From assembly GCA_046760905.1 (NCBI GenBank), contig JBHIFB010000019.1, positions 1 to 32,863 of the forward strand: a stretch of DNA of 32,863 bases, read 5' to 3'. The number at the start of each line of letters is the position of its first letter. The first letter of the stretch is position 1. The notes beneath the pieces were generated by a model that worked only from the letters and a program-made list of their open reading frames with translations, had not been told where the DNA came from and searched no databases. The translations under genes and the position numbers were made by a program. The DNA is from JBHIFB01 sp046760905 (GTDB lineage Bacteria > Gemmatimonadota > CAZMKB01). Positions 1 to 8,397 of this stretch are shown here, in pieces.

Positions 1-363
1 GTCACCATCGGGCTTGGGAGTGAGGTCACTAATGCCTGCGGCTGTACCAGTGTCCTTGAGGTCCTATCACTGATCGGATCTTCTGATCTTTTCATCGGGA
101 ACAACTCCGGTCTCCTCCACATGGCCAGTGCACTCGGTGTTCCAACAATTTCGTTTTCAGGAGGCATAAACATGGCAAGGTGGGCCCCCCTCGGGAGTAC
201 TGAGAAGAACAGAGTCATGATGCCGGACCCCGAGTGTAGTTTAACATACTGTCCGAGCTGCACCAGAAAGGGAAAGCATTGCCTCGATAGTATAGAGGTG
301 GAAGACGTTGTTGATGCGGCATATGAAATGCTAAGCGGCCTCGAAGCATTCGCCTCGCATTGA
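1..363 (+). CDS. GT9-family (heptosyltransferase-like) glycosyltransferase, 3' part
   Basis: Frame 1 is open from the first base to a TGA at 361-363, so this is the C-terminal ~120 residues of a gene that starts outside the window. It shows the donor-binding signature of GT9 glycosyltransferases, IGNNSGLLHMASALG, which occurs in almost the same form in the complete GT9 gene at 8363-9463. It is followed by a cysteine-rich tail (C-x5-C-x2-C-x7-C) like that seen near the end of ADP-heptose:LPS heptosyltransferases. The family transfers heptose or a related sugar from a nucleotide donor to lipopolysaccharide or another surface glycan at the cytoplasmic face of the inner membrane. An internal ATG at 121 is not a plausible start because the conserved motif begins before it. 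Family assignment is good; donor and acceptor are unknown. Confidence 0.85.
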   Translation, partial: VTIGLGSEVTNACGCTSVLEVLSLIGSSDLFIGNNSGLLHMASALGVPTISFSGGINMARWAPLGSTEKNRVMMPDPECSLTYCPSCTRKGKHCLDSIEVEDVVDAAYEMLSGLEAFASH

Positions 364-418
364 TCCAACATAATATATGAAGTGACGCTCACCTGATTCT
401 ATACTTTAAAAAAATTTC

Positions 419-446
419 TTGACGACTGGGAAAATATATTTATATT
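419..446 (+). promoter_or_regulatory. Putative sigma70-type promoter for the cytochrome/Qrc-like operon
   Basis: TTGACG at 419-424 is followed, after 16 bases, by TATATT at 441-446. These match the -35 and -10 consensus at five of six positions each. The predicted start near 453 would leave a leader of about 220 bases before the ATG at 673. The match comes from reading the sequence; A+T-rich DNA produces such matches by chance. Confidence 0.5.
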
Positions 447-507
447 CCGATGGGTATTTATCACTCAAATCTACGATCTGTTTGATATACAACGTCGAAG
501 TGCATCA

Positions 508-522
508 AAATTCCGGGAATTT
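508..522. promoter_or_regulatory. 15-bp palindrome, candidate operator
   Basis: AAATTCC and GGAATTT form a perfect 7-base inverted repeat around a single central G. With one bulged A the symmetry continues outward into ATCA/TGAT. It lies about 55 bases downstream of the predicted transcription start and 150 bases before the cytochrome gene. Its position and symmetry suit a repressor site; the binding protein is unknown. Confidence 0.35.
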
Positions 523-672
523 GATAGAATGCTGATTCATTTTGTCAAAAAAGATATTGCCCAAATTTCACTAGTTGAGATGGAGCCACGAGTTGGGCGG
601 GATTTGAGATCGAATCGCCTGTTTAGATAGAGGTTTCTAATCCATTTATTCCTTCTACAGGAAGGAAGATCC

Positions 673-1386
673 ATGATCTCCCAGGAGCACATAGTTACCG
701 GATTGGTGGGATCGCTATTCATTATGCTTGTGGTCATAGTGTCCGTCTCGATAATGCCCGGAAGACAGATCATTCAGCCTATCGAGTTCAATCATATGAA
801 GCACTTCGAATATTTCCGTGAGGGAATCCACAGGCAAACCTACTTCGATATGCATGAGGATATTCTGGGTGAGGTTCCAGGAGAGCTTGCCAACGGTGAC
901 TGCCTCGATTGTCATGGTTCCTTCGACGAAGCAGCTGAGGATATTCCTCGGATCAAAGCATGCGCCGGATGTCATGAGATATTTCTCAACTACGAAATCA
1001 GATCGAGACCTGAGATTCGACCCTGCATAGGCTGCCATCGGACCGTACCTTACAGCTATAGCGCTTCGATCCCTCAGACGGAGATCTGCGTCTCTTGCCA
1101 TAACAAACCACGTACCCAAAGCCTCGAAGAGCAAAAACTTATTGAATACATTAAAAACGGTAAGGAGATCCCGTGGATACGTGTCTATGACTATCTGCCG
1201 GGGGACATAGTCTTCTCTCACGAGCGTCATGTCATGCTGGGCGAATTAGACTGTAAGTGCTGCCACGGCGATGTGGAGAAATCATCGAGGCCGCTCACAC
1301 GCATCTTAGAGCTCAGCATGGAGGATTGTATAGAATGTCACGAATCCATGCTAGCCGACAACGATTGTCTGGCATGTCACAAGTGA
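673..1386 (+). CDS. Membrane-anchored seven-haem cytochrome c, QrcA-like
   Basis: This 237-residue protein has one N-terminal hydrophobic segment (about residues 9-28) and then a periplasmic domain with seven CxxCH haem c motifs, whose first cysteines are at about 77, 97, 118, 139, 194, 219 and 232. The motifs FNHMKH (39-44) and FSHERH (181-186) supply distal-histidine candidates typical of class III / c7 cytochromes. It would carry electrons between soluble periplasmic cytochromes and the complex encoded next door. It is first in an operon with a molybdopterin-like subunit, a four-cluster Fe-S subunit and an NrfD protein, which is the qrcABCD order. As I recall, QrcA of Desulfovibrio has six haems, so seven would be a difference. 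ATG with a good AGGAAGGA ribosome binding site. ActA of alternative complex III is another possible relative. Confidence 0.88.
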   Translation: MISQEHIVTGLVGSLFIMLVVIVSVSIMPGRQIIQPIEFNHMKHFEYFREGIHRQTYFDMHEDILGEVPGELANGDCLDCHGSFDEAAEDIPRIKACAGCHEIFLNYEIRSRPEIRPCIGCHRTVPYSYSASIPQTEICVSCHNKPRTQSLEEQKLIEYIKNGKEIPWIRVYDYLPGDIVFSHERHVMLGELDCKCCHGDVEKSSRPLTRILELSMEDCIECHESMLADNDCLACHK

Positions 1387-1420
1387 CCAATAGCCATCGT
1401 CCTGCCAGAAAGGCCTGATT

Positions 1421-3793
1421 GTGGGAATAAACCGCAGAGATTTTCTTAAAAGCACACTGGTTGCCGGGACACTTGCTCTGCCCCTGGGTTGCCGACCTAC
1501 ATTCTTAACGCAGGCGCTGGGCAGGGCGGGAACCGGCAAGCGACCTACCGGACCGGTGATCTGGAAGAAGAGCGTCTGCCTGCAATGCCCTGCGGGATGT
1601 GGAATACAGGTAAAGACCATCAATGGAAATGCAGTGAAGATCGAAGGCAACCCGGATCATCCAATCAACAGGGGGAAGCTCTGTCCGAAGGGCCAGGCGG
1701 GACTGCAGGTGCTCTATGATCCGGACAGGATCAAGGGACCGATGAAAAGGGTGGGTGATAGAGGCTCCGGTAACTGGGAGGCCATCTCCTGGGACGAAGC
1801 CATTGAAGAGGTCGCTGCCCTGCTGGCAAAGATACGGCGGGAGGAGGGCCCTCACTCTGTCGTCTTTATGGGCGGCCGATACCGCGGACGGATGCGCACA
1901 CTTTTCCATCGATTCGCCCGAAGCTATGGTACTCCCAATGATATAGACAATAGCTCCATAGGCTCCGGCACGAACAGGATGGCCCATTACCTGACCCAGG
2001 GCATAAATGACTATATGGCCTACGATTGGGAACGCGTCAATTACGTAATCTCCTTCGGGGCCAGTATTATCGAGGCGTTCAGACCGACTGTCATGATTCA
2101 GAGGATGGTATCCCTCCTGCGTCGCAACCCTACTGGAATCAGAGCAAAGTTCGTTACCGTGGATCCCCGTTTCTCGGTCACTGCATCCAAGTCCGACCGG
2201 TGGATTCCCATTCGTCCGGGCACAGACGGAGCCCTTGCGCTCGGCATGGCCCGAGTTCTCGTGAGCGAGAAACTCTACGATGAGCAATTCCTGAAGGAAC
2301 ACACGATCGGTTTCGATGAGTGGAAAAAGACTGTGCTCGATGAATACACAGTCGATGCCGCATCAAGCGAAACCGGCATACCCACAGACGTAATCGTAGA
2401 ACTTGCTCACGAGTTTGCTCATAGGAAGCCTGCTATAGCGGTGGCGGGTCGTGGCGCCGGCATGCACACAAACGGATTGTACAATCTCATGACAATCCAC
2501 TGTCTCAACGCACTTGCCGGAAACATAGGCTTACCCGGCGGCATCATCGTTCAGGAAGCCCCCCCGATCGCCGAATGGCCGGAGGAAGAACTCGATGACG
2601 TGGCGCGGCTTGGCCTTTCAATGCCCCGTTTGGATGGAGCCGGAACCTCGAGATTCCCCCTCGCTGAGAGTGTCTCCTCCGTGCTTCCAGAGGCAATCAC
2701 CGAAGAGAGGCCATACAAAACCAGTGCAATATTCCTCTACTACACAAATCCATTGTTCTCCACACCAAACCCGCGGAGATTCCGGGAGGCATTCGGAAAG
2801 GTTCCCTTCATAGTGAGTTTCTCCCCCTTCATGGATGATTCGACCGCCGTTTCTGACCTCGTCCTTCCGGATCACACCTACCTCGAAAGATGGCAGGAAG
2901 ACATCCCCCCACCCAGCGTGGGGTATCCAGTCCTGGGACTGCGTCAGCCTGTGACGGAACCGCTATATGATACGATGGACACTGGAGATGTCTTGATAAA
3001 GATCGCTCAAGCGATGGGAGGGAGCATAGGGGAGGCTTTCCCCTGGAAGAATCACCTAGAGGCGATCAAATCTACACTGGATGGTACAGCGGCCGCAGCT
3101 CGATTGAGTACTGATGAATTATGGAAGCAGCTCATTGAGAAGGGCGTGTGGTCTGACAGCATAAGTGGATCTGACGATCAGAAAAGACTCTTCAGGACAC
3201 CATCGGGACACTTCGAGTTCGTTTCCAGTCTTATGAAGGATAAACTCTCTTCCGTTGCCTCCGCAGAAGGGATGAGTGTAGAGGAGCTCGTGTCGAATCT
3301 GGAGATCGAGGCTCGGGGGGAGAAGGTTTTCATGGCCCATTATGAGAAACCCAGGTCGGTCACCGTGGAAGAGCAATACCCGCTTCATCTCAATTCCTAC
3401 AAGACCATGACTCACGCTGAAGGCCGAGGTGGGAACCAGCCCTGGCTCCAGGAATCCTTCGGGGTGCAGCTTTCCGAGTTCTGGGGTCCTTGGGCGGAGA
3501 TCAATCCCGAAACAGCTGCAGAGTATGGAATACGTGATGGTGAGTTCGTACAGTTGAGATCACCGCTTGGAAAGATTGTTGCGAAGGCGAGGATATATGC
3601 CGGTGCTATGCCAGGTGTCGTGAACATGCCTTACGAGTACGGGCACTCAGGAGGGGGCCGCTGGGCAGCAAGGGGAGCAGGCAATCCCTCTCGTACCAAT
3701 CCCAATACAATCACCGAAGAACTATACGACTGCCTCTCAGGGGCGGTATCCCGTTCCACAACACAAGTTGCGATTCGCAAGCTGGAAAAATGA
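1421..3793 (+). CDS. Tat-exported molybdopterin-oxidoreductase-like subunit, QrcB-like
   Basis: This 790-residue protein of the DMSO reductase (complex iron-sulfur molybdoenzyme) superfamily starts at GTG with AAAGG upstream. The N-terminus carries a twin-arginine signal (RRDFLK at 5-10, then a hydrophobic stretch ending LGC at 22-24), so it is predicted to be periplasmic. A [4Fe-4S] site is intact: Cys53, Cys56, Cys60 and Cys88 (C-x2-C-x3-C-x27-C, ending CPKG). The Mo-bisMGD fold is recognisable to the end, including the C-terminal cofactor-binding domain (about 670-780). In PsrA/PhsA/ArrA relatives a Cys that binds Mo follows GSPN...SS; here the equivalent stretch (170-183) reads SSIGSG, with Gly181 at that place. 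That resembles QrcB, reported to lack molybdenum, and suggests a structural or electron-transfer role. A reductase using the neighbouring Ser as ligand cannot be excluded. Confidence 0.85.
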   Translation: MGINRRDFLKSTLVAGTLALPLGCRPTFLTQALGRAGTGKRPTGPVIWKKSVCLQCPAGCGIQVKTINGNAVKIEGNPDHPINRGKLCPKGQAGLQVLYDPDRIKGPMKRVGDRGSGNWEAISWDEAIEEVAALLAKIRREEGPHSVVFMGGRYRGRMRTLFHRFARSYGTPNDIDNSSIGSGTNRMAHYLTQGINDYMAYDWERVNYVISFGASIIEAFRPTVMIQRMVSLLRRNPTGIRAKFVTVDPRFSVTASKSDRWIPIRPGTDGALALGMARVLVSEKLYDEQFLKEHTIGFDEWKKTVLDEYTVDAASSETGIPTDVIVELAHEFAHRKPAIAVAGRGAGMHTNGLYNLMTIHCLNALAGNIGLPGGIIVQEAPPIAEWPEEELDDVARLGLSMPRLDGAGTSRFPLAESVSSVLPEAITEERPYKTSAIFLYYTNPLFSTPNPRRFREAFGKVPFIVSFSPFMDDSTAVSDLVLPDHTYLERWQEDIPPPSVGYPVLGLRQPVTEPLYDTMDTGDVLIKIAQAMGGSIGEAFPWKNHLEAIKSTLDGTAAAARLSTDELWKQLIEKGVWSDSISGSDDQKRLFRTPSGHFEFVSSLMKDKLSSVASAEGMSVEELVSNLEIEARGEKVFMAHYEKPRSVTVEEQYPLHLNSYKTMTHAEGRGGNQPWLQESFGVQLSEFWGPWAEINPETAAEYGIRDGEFVQLRSPLGKIVAKARIYAGAMPGVVNMPYEYGHSGGGRWAARGAGNPSRTNPNTITEELYDCLSGAVSRSTTQVAIRKLEK

Positions 3794-3816
3794 GAACTTT
3801 ACTGAGGGACTGAGAA

Positions 3817-4551
3817 ATGACACGATGGGCGATGGTGATAGATCTGGACAGGTGTACAGGATGTCAGGCCTGCACAGTGGCATGTCGGGCGGAGAACAAC
3901 GTTCCGGTGGCCGGCCCTGAGGAATCCTTTAAAGGGCGCGCTATCTTCTGGAACGAGCTCATTGCATTCACAGAGGGAGAGTACCCTCATATCACAATGC
4001 ACCTCATCCCGCGACCCTGCATGCATTGCGATGATCCTGCCTGTATAAAGGTGTGCCCTGTAAGGGCAACGTATAAGAACAGTGAGGGAATCGTTGCCCA
4101 GATATGGAATCGTTGCATTGGGTGTCGGTTATGCATGTGCGCATGCCCCTACGGGGCCAGATCCTTTAACTGGTATCATCCTGAATGGCCCGTGGAGAAA
4201 TCCTGGACTGATGATGGACATAAGCCACGGACGATGGATCAGTATCTGAACCCGGAAGTTTCAGTCCGATGCAAAGGAGTTGTCGAAAAATGTCTCTTCT
4301 GCATCCAGAGACTGCGTCGTGCGAAGGAGAAGGCGCGCAGGGAAAACAGAAAGCTCAGAGATGAGGAACTTATCCACCTACCGGCATGCGCCCAGACATG
4401 TCCCTCGAGTGCAAGAACTTTTGGTGACCTGGATGATCCTGATAGCGCCGTTTTCCGACTGTCACAGAGCCCGAGAGCCTTTAGGCTATTGGAGGAGCTG
4501 GGTACACATCCTAAGGTGATCTACCTCAGAGAGGCATACGATCATGAATAG
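3817..4551 (+). CDS. Four-cluster ferredoxin-like subunit, QrcC/PsrB-like
   Basis: This 244-residue protein has sixteen cysteines arranged for four cubane clusters: Cys13/16/19/23, Cys68/71/76/80, Cys100/103/106/110, and the split set Cys159/162 with Cys191/195. This is the layout of the electron-transfer subunits of PsrABC, DmsABC and Qrc complexes, which wire the catalytic-type subunit to the membrane protein. It has no signal peptide of its own, so export together with the Tat-tagged partner just upstream is the usual explanation. The gene starts 23 bases after the upstream gene ends and overlaps the next by 8 bases, so co-translation is likely. All ligand cysteines are present. Confidence 0.92.
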   Translation: MTRWAMVIDLDRCTGCQACTVACRAENNVPVAGPEESFKGRAIFWNELIAFTEGEYPHITMHLIPRPCMHCDDPACIKVCPVRATYKNSEGIVAQIWNRCIGCRLCMCACPYGARSFNWYHPEWPVEKSWTDDGHKPRTMDQYLNPEVSVRCKGVVEKCLFCIQRLRRAKEKARRENRKLRDEELIHLPACAQTCPSSARTFGDLDDPDSAVFRLSQSPRAFRLLEELGTHPKVIYLREAYDHE

Positions 4552-6181
4552 CCGGGAGACGACTCCTCATGCAGATGTCTACGATCTGAAGTCGGCCCTT
4601 AAGCCGCTTATGATAACGGGAAGGTCTTTCTACGTTTTCATCGCAGGGCTACTGGTCGCGCTGTTCTTCTGGGTTCTGGCCGTCGCTTATCAGACGCTGA
4701 CCGGTCATGGCGTGCAGGGACTCGGTACGAAGGGGGCTATATGGGGGATCATAGTGGCCAACATCATTCATCTTATAGGGATCAGTCATGTGGGGATCGC
4801 CATCTCGGCGACCGTCAGGATTATGAAGCTCAAACGATATGTGCCCCTGGCCAGGATTGCCGAACTCGTGACCCTCGTATCGATGACGGCAGCCGTCATG
4901 AACATCGGCCTGGACGTCGGCAGGCCGGATAGGTTCATAGCTAATGTTATCTTGCACGGTCGCATTCACGCGCCGTTCGTCTGGTCGATGACGGTGATAT
5001 CATGGTATGTGGTGGGGAGTTTCGTCTACCTCTACCTGGCAATGAGGCGGGATCTCGCTATCTGTTCCATGGCGATTCCAGAGAGGCGCTGGCTGTATAG
5101 GATTCTTAGTATTGGATACACAGATTCGCCAAACATACGCCAATTGCATGATCGTACCGTCTGGTGGTGTGCGGTCATCATTCTTCCGATTATGGTTTCA
5201 GTACATTCTGTCTATGGATGGGTATTTGGTCTGCAGCCGGGAAGGCCTGGCTGGTTCAATCCTATTATGGCTCCCTATTTCGTCCTGGGGGCAATAGTCT
5301 CGGGTTTTTCCGCAATGATCGTGATCATCGCAATCATACGAAAGATCTATGGATGGCAAAAGTTCGTTCCTGATCGCACTTTCAAGGGCCTTGGAATCTT
5401 TCTTGGCTTCGTGACCTGGCTGTACATGTACTTCCTCTTCTCTGAATTGCTTACGGGCCAGTATGCTCCACCCGAAGCCGATCGCATATTCTGGAACGAT
5501 ATTCTGTGGGGCAGGTTTGCACTCATCACCTGGCCGACATTCATTGGGGGGCTTTTCATACCCTTCTGGTTGCTTTTCATACAGGGATCAAATCCGAAGA
5601 TCTGCAACATGCATCTCACCGTAGCTTCCGCGATCCTAATCAATATGGCGCTCTGGATGATCAGGTTCCTCATCGTGATCCCTACGTTCTACAACCCCCA
5701 TCTGCCTTACCGTATACTTCCATACCAGCCGACAGCCATCGAGATCTTCATCCTGGTCGGGACCTGGCTTTTCGCCATCTTGTTTTTTTCCATTCTATTA
5801 AAGATCTGCCCGGTTATTGAGCTCTCGGAAGAAATCGAAATCAGGGACGAAAAGAACTACGTGCTATTCCCGCGAATAGAGATGTCTCCTCTTGTGAGGA
5901 GAGCATTGATAATTGCAACACTCGCATTCGGAGTCGGCATGATGATCTTCGGCTTCTCCACCTGGTCGAGTGACTATGCGCCCGTTAAATGGCTCACGGG
6001 GATATTTTCTCTCTGCGCGATTCCCTTGGAGATTTGCCTGCTTCAGCCACGCGCAAAGAGAGTGGAGTATGCCGAGTTGCAGCCTCGTATTGTCGATATG
6101 AAGCCCACTTCAGTTGAGGACTGGCTGGTAGAACCGAGCCCGCCGATCGGTCCTTTAAGTGGAAGGACTCGTAGGCCCTAG
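4544..6181 (+). CDS. NrfD/PsrC-family quinone-interacting membrane protein with C-terminal extension, QrcD-like
   Basis: This 545-residue polytopic membrane protein is of the NrfD (polysulfide reductase membrane subunit) family, which binds menaquinone and anchors the periplasmic Fe-S subunit. About ten hydrophobic segments can be read between residues 26 and 425. A polar stretch (about 430-450) follows, then two more hydrophobic segments (about 453-475 and 482-500) and a basic, proline-rich tail. QrcD and ActC-type proteins have about ten helices and PsrC eight, so the last ~115 residues look like an added module. The start overlaps the end of the Fe-S gene by 8 bases. Arg, Asp and Glu residues inside the hydrophobic region (for example near 122-128 and 305) could take part in quinone or proton chemistry, but that is inference. 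Confidence 0.87.
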   Translation: MNSRETTPHADVYDLKSALKPLMITGRSFYVFIAGLLVALFFWVLAVAYQTLTGHGVQGLGTKGAIWGIIVANIIHLIGISHVGIAISATVRIMKLKRYVPLARIAELVTLVSMTAAVMNIGLDVGRPDRFIANVILHGRIHAPFVWSMTVISWYVVGSFVYLYLAMRRDLAICSMAIPERRWLYRILSIGYTDSPNIRQLHDRTVWWCAVIILPIMVSVHSVYGWVFGLQPGRPGWFNPIMAPYFVLGAIVSGFSAMIVIIAIIRKIYGWQKFVPDRTFKGLGIFLGFVTWLYMYFLFSELLTGQYAPPEADRIFWNDILWGRFALITWPTFIGGLFIPFWLLFIQGSNPKICNMHLTVASAILINMALWMIRFLIVIPTFYNPHLPYRILPYQPTAIEIFILVGTWLFAILFFSILLKICPVIELSEEIEIRDEKNYVLFPRIEMSPLVRRALIIATLAFGVGMMIFGFSTWSSDYAPVKWLTGIFSLCAIPLEICLLQPRAKRVEYAELQPRIVDMKPTSVEDWLVEPSPPIGPLSGRTRRP

Positions 6182-6235
6182 CGAGAGTTCAGAGTGAATT
6201 ACGTCTTTTCACCATTTTAAACGGAGGATAGTGCA

Positions 6236-7150
6236 ATGGGGAACAGGGTTCTCAGGTACAACATCGTAGCGTTTGTCATCCTCGTGTTGGGAGTGTTTGT
6301 ATCCGCTGCTGCTGCCTATTGGTTCGGTCAGCTCACGGACAAAGGCCTCGTACGGCTAGGGATATTTCCGGCTGGATGCATAATCAGTCTCTTCCTCTCC
6401 CTGTCGCCCAGAGTGGCCGATCAGTGGGAGAAGGCTGTGGTTCTGCGGCTGGGCCGATATACGGGTCTGAAGGGACCGGGACTTTTCTGGATCATCCCCT
6501 TCGTGGACAGGGTAACCTCCTGGATCGATCTTCGTGTTCGCACCACCGGTTTTGCTGCCGAGAAGACTCTGACGGAGGACACTGTTCCCATAAACGTAGA
6601 TGCCGTCCTCTTCTGGCTGGTGACGGATGCCGAAAAAGCGGCTCTTGAGGTCCAGAGATACGAGGATGCGGTGGCCTGGGCGGCGCAGACGGCCCTTCGA
6701 GACATCATGGGCAAGACGATCCTTGCAGAGATCCTCGTCGGGCGTGAGTCAATTGACGAACAACTTCGCCAGTTAATCGACGAGCGAACCCATGACTGGG
6801 GGATTACGGTCAAATCTGTGGAGATTCGAGATGTAGTGATTCCACCGGCTCTCGAGGACGCGATGTCGCGTCAGGCTCAGGCGGAGAGAGAGAAGCAAGC
6901 TCGTGTGATTCTTGGAGACGCCGAGGTGGAGATCGCAGACAAGTTCGAAGAAGCTGCTGAACATTATGCCAAGAACTCCCTTGCCTTCCAGCTCAGGTCT
7001 ATGAATATACTTTACGAGGGTATGAAGGAGAAAGGTTCGCTTTTAGTCATCCCGAGCACGATGGTTCAGTCGATTGATATTGGCAGCTATGCCGGGCTAG
7101 CAGCTCTGGGGAAGACGACCGAGAAAACAAATGGGAAAGAGCAGAAATAG
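6236..7150 (+). CDS. Stomatin/prohibitin-like SPFH (band 7) protein, slipin
   Basis: This 304-residue protein has two N-terminal hydrophobic segments (about 8-27 and 36-56) and then an SPFH/band 7 domain (about 62-235). Slipin hallmarks are present: the stretch around RLGRYTGLKGPGLFWIIPFVD, then DTVPINVDAVLFW, and the charged helix SRQAQAEREKQARVI. Slipins oligomerise on the membrane and organise protein or lipid microdomains, often with an NfeD-type partner, which is not seen here. It begins 54 bases after the NrfD gene with a strong GGAGG site, on the same strand, so it may share the transcript. A role in scaffolding the respiratory complex is only a suggestion from position. The gene ends facing the convergent polysaccharide operon; I see no good terminator in the 113 bases between them. 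Confidence 0.9.
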   Translation: MGNRVLRYNIVAFVILVLGVFVSAAAAYWFGQLTDKGLVRLGIFPAGCIISLFLSLSPRVADQWEKAVVLRLGRYTGLKGPGLFWIIPFVDRVTSWIDLRVRTTGFAAEKTLTEDTVPINVDAVLFWLVTDAEKAALEVQRYEDAVAWAAQTALRDIMGKTILAEILVGRESIDEQLRQLIDERTHDWGITVKSVEIRDVVIPPALEDAMSRQAQAEREKQARVILGDAEVEIADKFEEAAEHYAKNSLAFQLRSMNILYEGMKEKGSLLVIPSTMVQSIDIGSYAGLAALGKTTEKTNGKEQK

Positions 7151-7263
7151 CTGCTTCAACTGATGGCTTCTTCTTTTACAGACGTTATAATAAAAGTTCC
7201 TCTCATTGACTGTGCATATATTACCGGCAGGAAAGAAAGACCGATATTTGAAAGTTGATAGGT

Positions 7264-8397
7264 CTATCCGGTGAGACTGCCAGCTGGAGCCGGGACCTCC
7301 TTTTTCCCGGTGAAGGTGGAGAAATACTTCTCCATGTAGGCGTAGAGATTGTTGATGAAGCTTTTCTTGTCGAATCGCCTCGCATGTTCCCTGATTCTCT
7401 CAGAATCGAAGGATCTCGTTTCGAATTCCTTCACAGCACCGGCAAGCGCCTCGCTTGTTTGAGGTGAGAAGAAGATCCCGGTGTCCGGAGTCGCCGTTTC
7501 GAGCACCCCTCCCGCTCCGTATGCGATCACCGGCCTTCCGGAAGCCTGGGCTTCAAGCGGAACTATTCCGAAGTCCTCCTCGCCTGGAAATATCAAGGCC
7601 TGCGTTCTGGGATAGAGCTCACACAGAAGCTCGTCGCTAACCGTTCCCAGAAATTCTATGTTTCCACCCGCCAGCTTTTCGAGCTCATTTCTCTGTGAAC
7701 CATCACCAACCACTATAAGACGGTGCCCGAGTTCGTTGAAAGCACTGATTGCAAGGTCAACCCTCTTGTAAGGTTCGAGACGTGACACGCAGAGGAAGTA
7801 ATCATCCTGGAACTTCGAGAGCTCGAACTGCGACATGTCAATAGGCGGGTGGAGGATTTCCGCTTCTCTTCGGTAGTATTTCTGAATACGCTTCTGTGTA
7901 ACTTTCGAATTGGTAATAATGAAATCAGGCCTCTGTGAGGCAGTAAAATCCCACAGCCGAAGCGGTGTGAGTAGACTATCAAGAAGCGTGTGCCGCTTCC
8001 TCGACCCGGATACGTATGCGCCCTTCAGCCACAGGAGTCTGAAGACGTTATGCATGTAACAGATGTGGCAAGTCTGTGGCGGCGTCACGATCCCCTTGAC
8101 GAGGAAGCTGGAAGAGGAGAGTACAAGATCATATCCTCTGAAATCGAACGATTCCACCCCGGCTATGCCGATCGGGAGGGCGTACTTGATGAGCCTCTCG
8201 TTGTGCGGGAGCTTCTGCAGAAAAGTCGTGTGGATCTTCCTTTTTCTGAATAAAGGGAAGGTTTTTTCCGGGTGGTAAGCTCCGGTGAATATTGGTGCCT
8301 CTGGAAAGGCTTCTGCAAATACCGATAAAACCCTTTCCGCGCCCCCTGAGTTTATGAGGACATCATGCACCAGTGCGACTTTCAATGATCCCAGCAT
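7264..8397 (-). CDS. GT4-family glycosyltransferase
   Basis: This 377-residue GT-B glycosyltransferase has an N-terminal acceptor-side domain with HDVLINSGGAERVL (residues 11-24) and a C-terminal Glycos_transf_1 domain starting near LCVSRLEPYKRVDLAI. The nucleotide-sugar site around FPGEEDFGIVPLEAQASGRP carries the E-x7-E motif of retaining GT4 enzymes. The overall look is close to mannosyltransferases of the WbaZ type, but the sugar cannot be read from sequence. It is the last gene of the twelve-gene minus-strand operon. Its ATG lies 35 bases inside the 3' end of the GT9 gene, with AAGG nine bases upstream. Confidence 0.9.
   Translation of the reverse strand: MLGSLKVALVHDVLINSGGAERVLSVFAEAFPEAPIFTGAYHPEKTFPLFRKRKIHTTFLQKLPHNERLIKYALPIGIAGVESFDFRGYDLVLSSSSFLVKGIVTPPQTCHICYMHNVFRLLWLKGAYVSGSRKRHTLLDSLLTPLRLWDFTASQRPDFIITNSKVTQKRIQKYYRREAEILHPPIDMSQFELSKFQDDYFLCVSRLEPYKRVDLAISAFNELGHRLIVVGDGSQRNELEKLAGGNIEFLGTVSDELLCELYPRTQALIFPGEEDFGIVPLEAQASGRPVIAYGAGGVLETATPDTGIFFSPQTSEALAGAVKEFETRSFDSERIREHARRFDKKSFINNLYAYMEKYFSTFTGKKEVPAPAGSLTG

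Larger units (their letters stand above)
364..672. other. Intergenic leader ahead of the respiratory module
   Basis: No supportable gene lies in these 309 bases. The stretch is A+T-rich and holds a promoter-like pair (419-446), a 15-base palindrome (508-522) and the ribosome binding site of the cytochrome gene (a run AGGAAGGA a few bases before 673). I see no clear intrinsic terminator for the upstream gene. Confidence 0.6.

Noticed and set aside
1505..2302. Minus-strand open frame (265 codons) inside the molybdopterin-like gene
   Set aside because: It is antisense to a gene with clear Tat, Fe-S and cofactor-domain features, and shows no recognisable domain.
1421..6181. Assignment to alternative complex III (Act)
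   Set aside because: The separate Mo-like and Fe-S genes and the absence of ActD, ActE and a second NrfD-like gene fit Qrc better than the fused ActB layout.
7291..7311. Inverted repeat CCGGGA/TCCCGG near the convergent gene ends, as a bidirectional terminator
   Set aside because: It lies inside the coding sequence of the GT4 gene and is not followed by a T-run in either direction.
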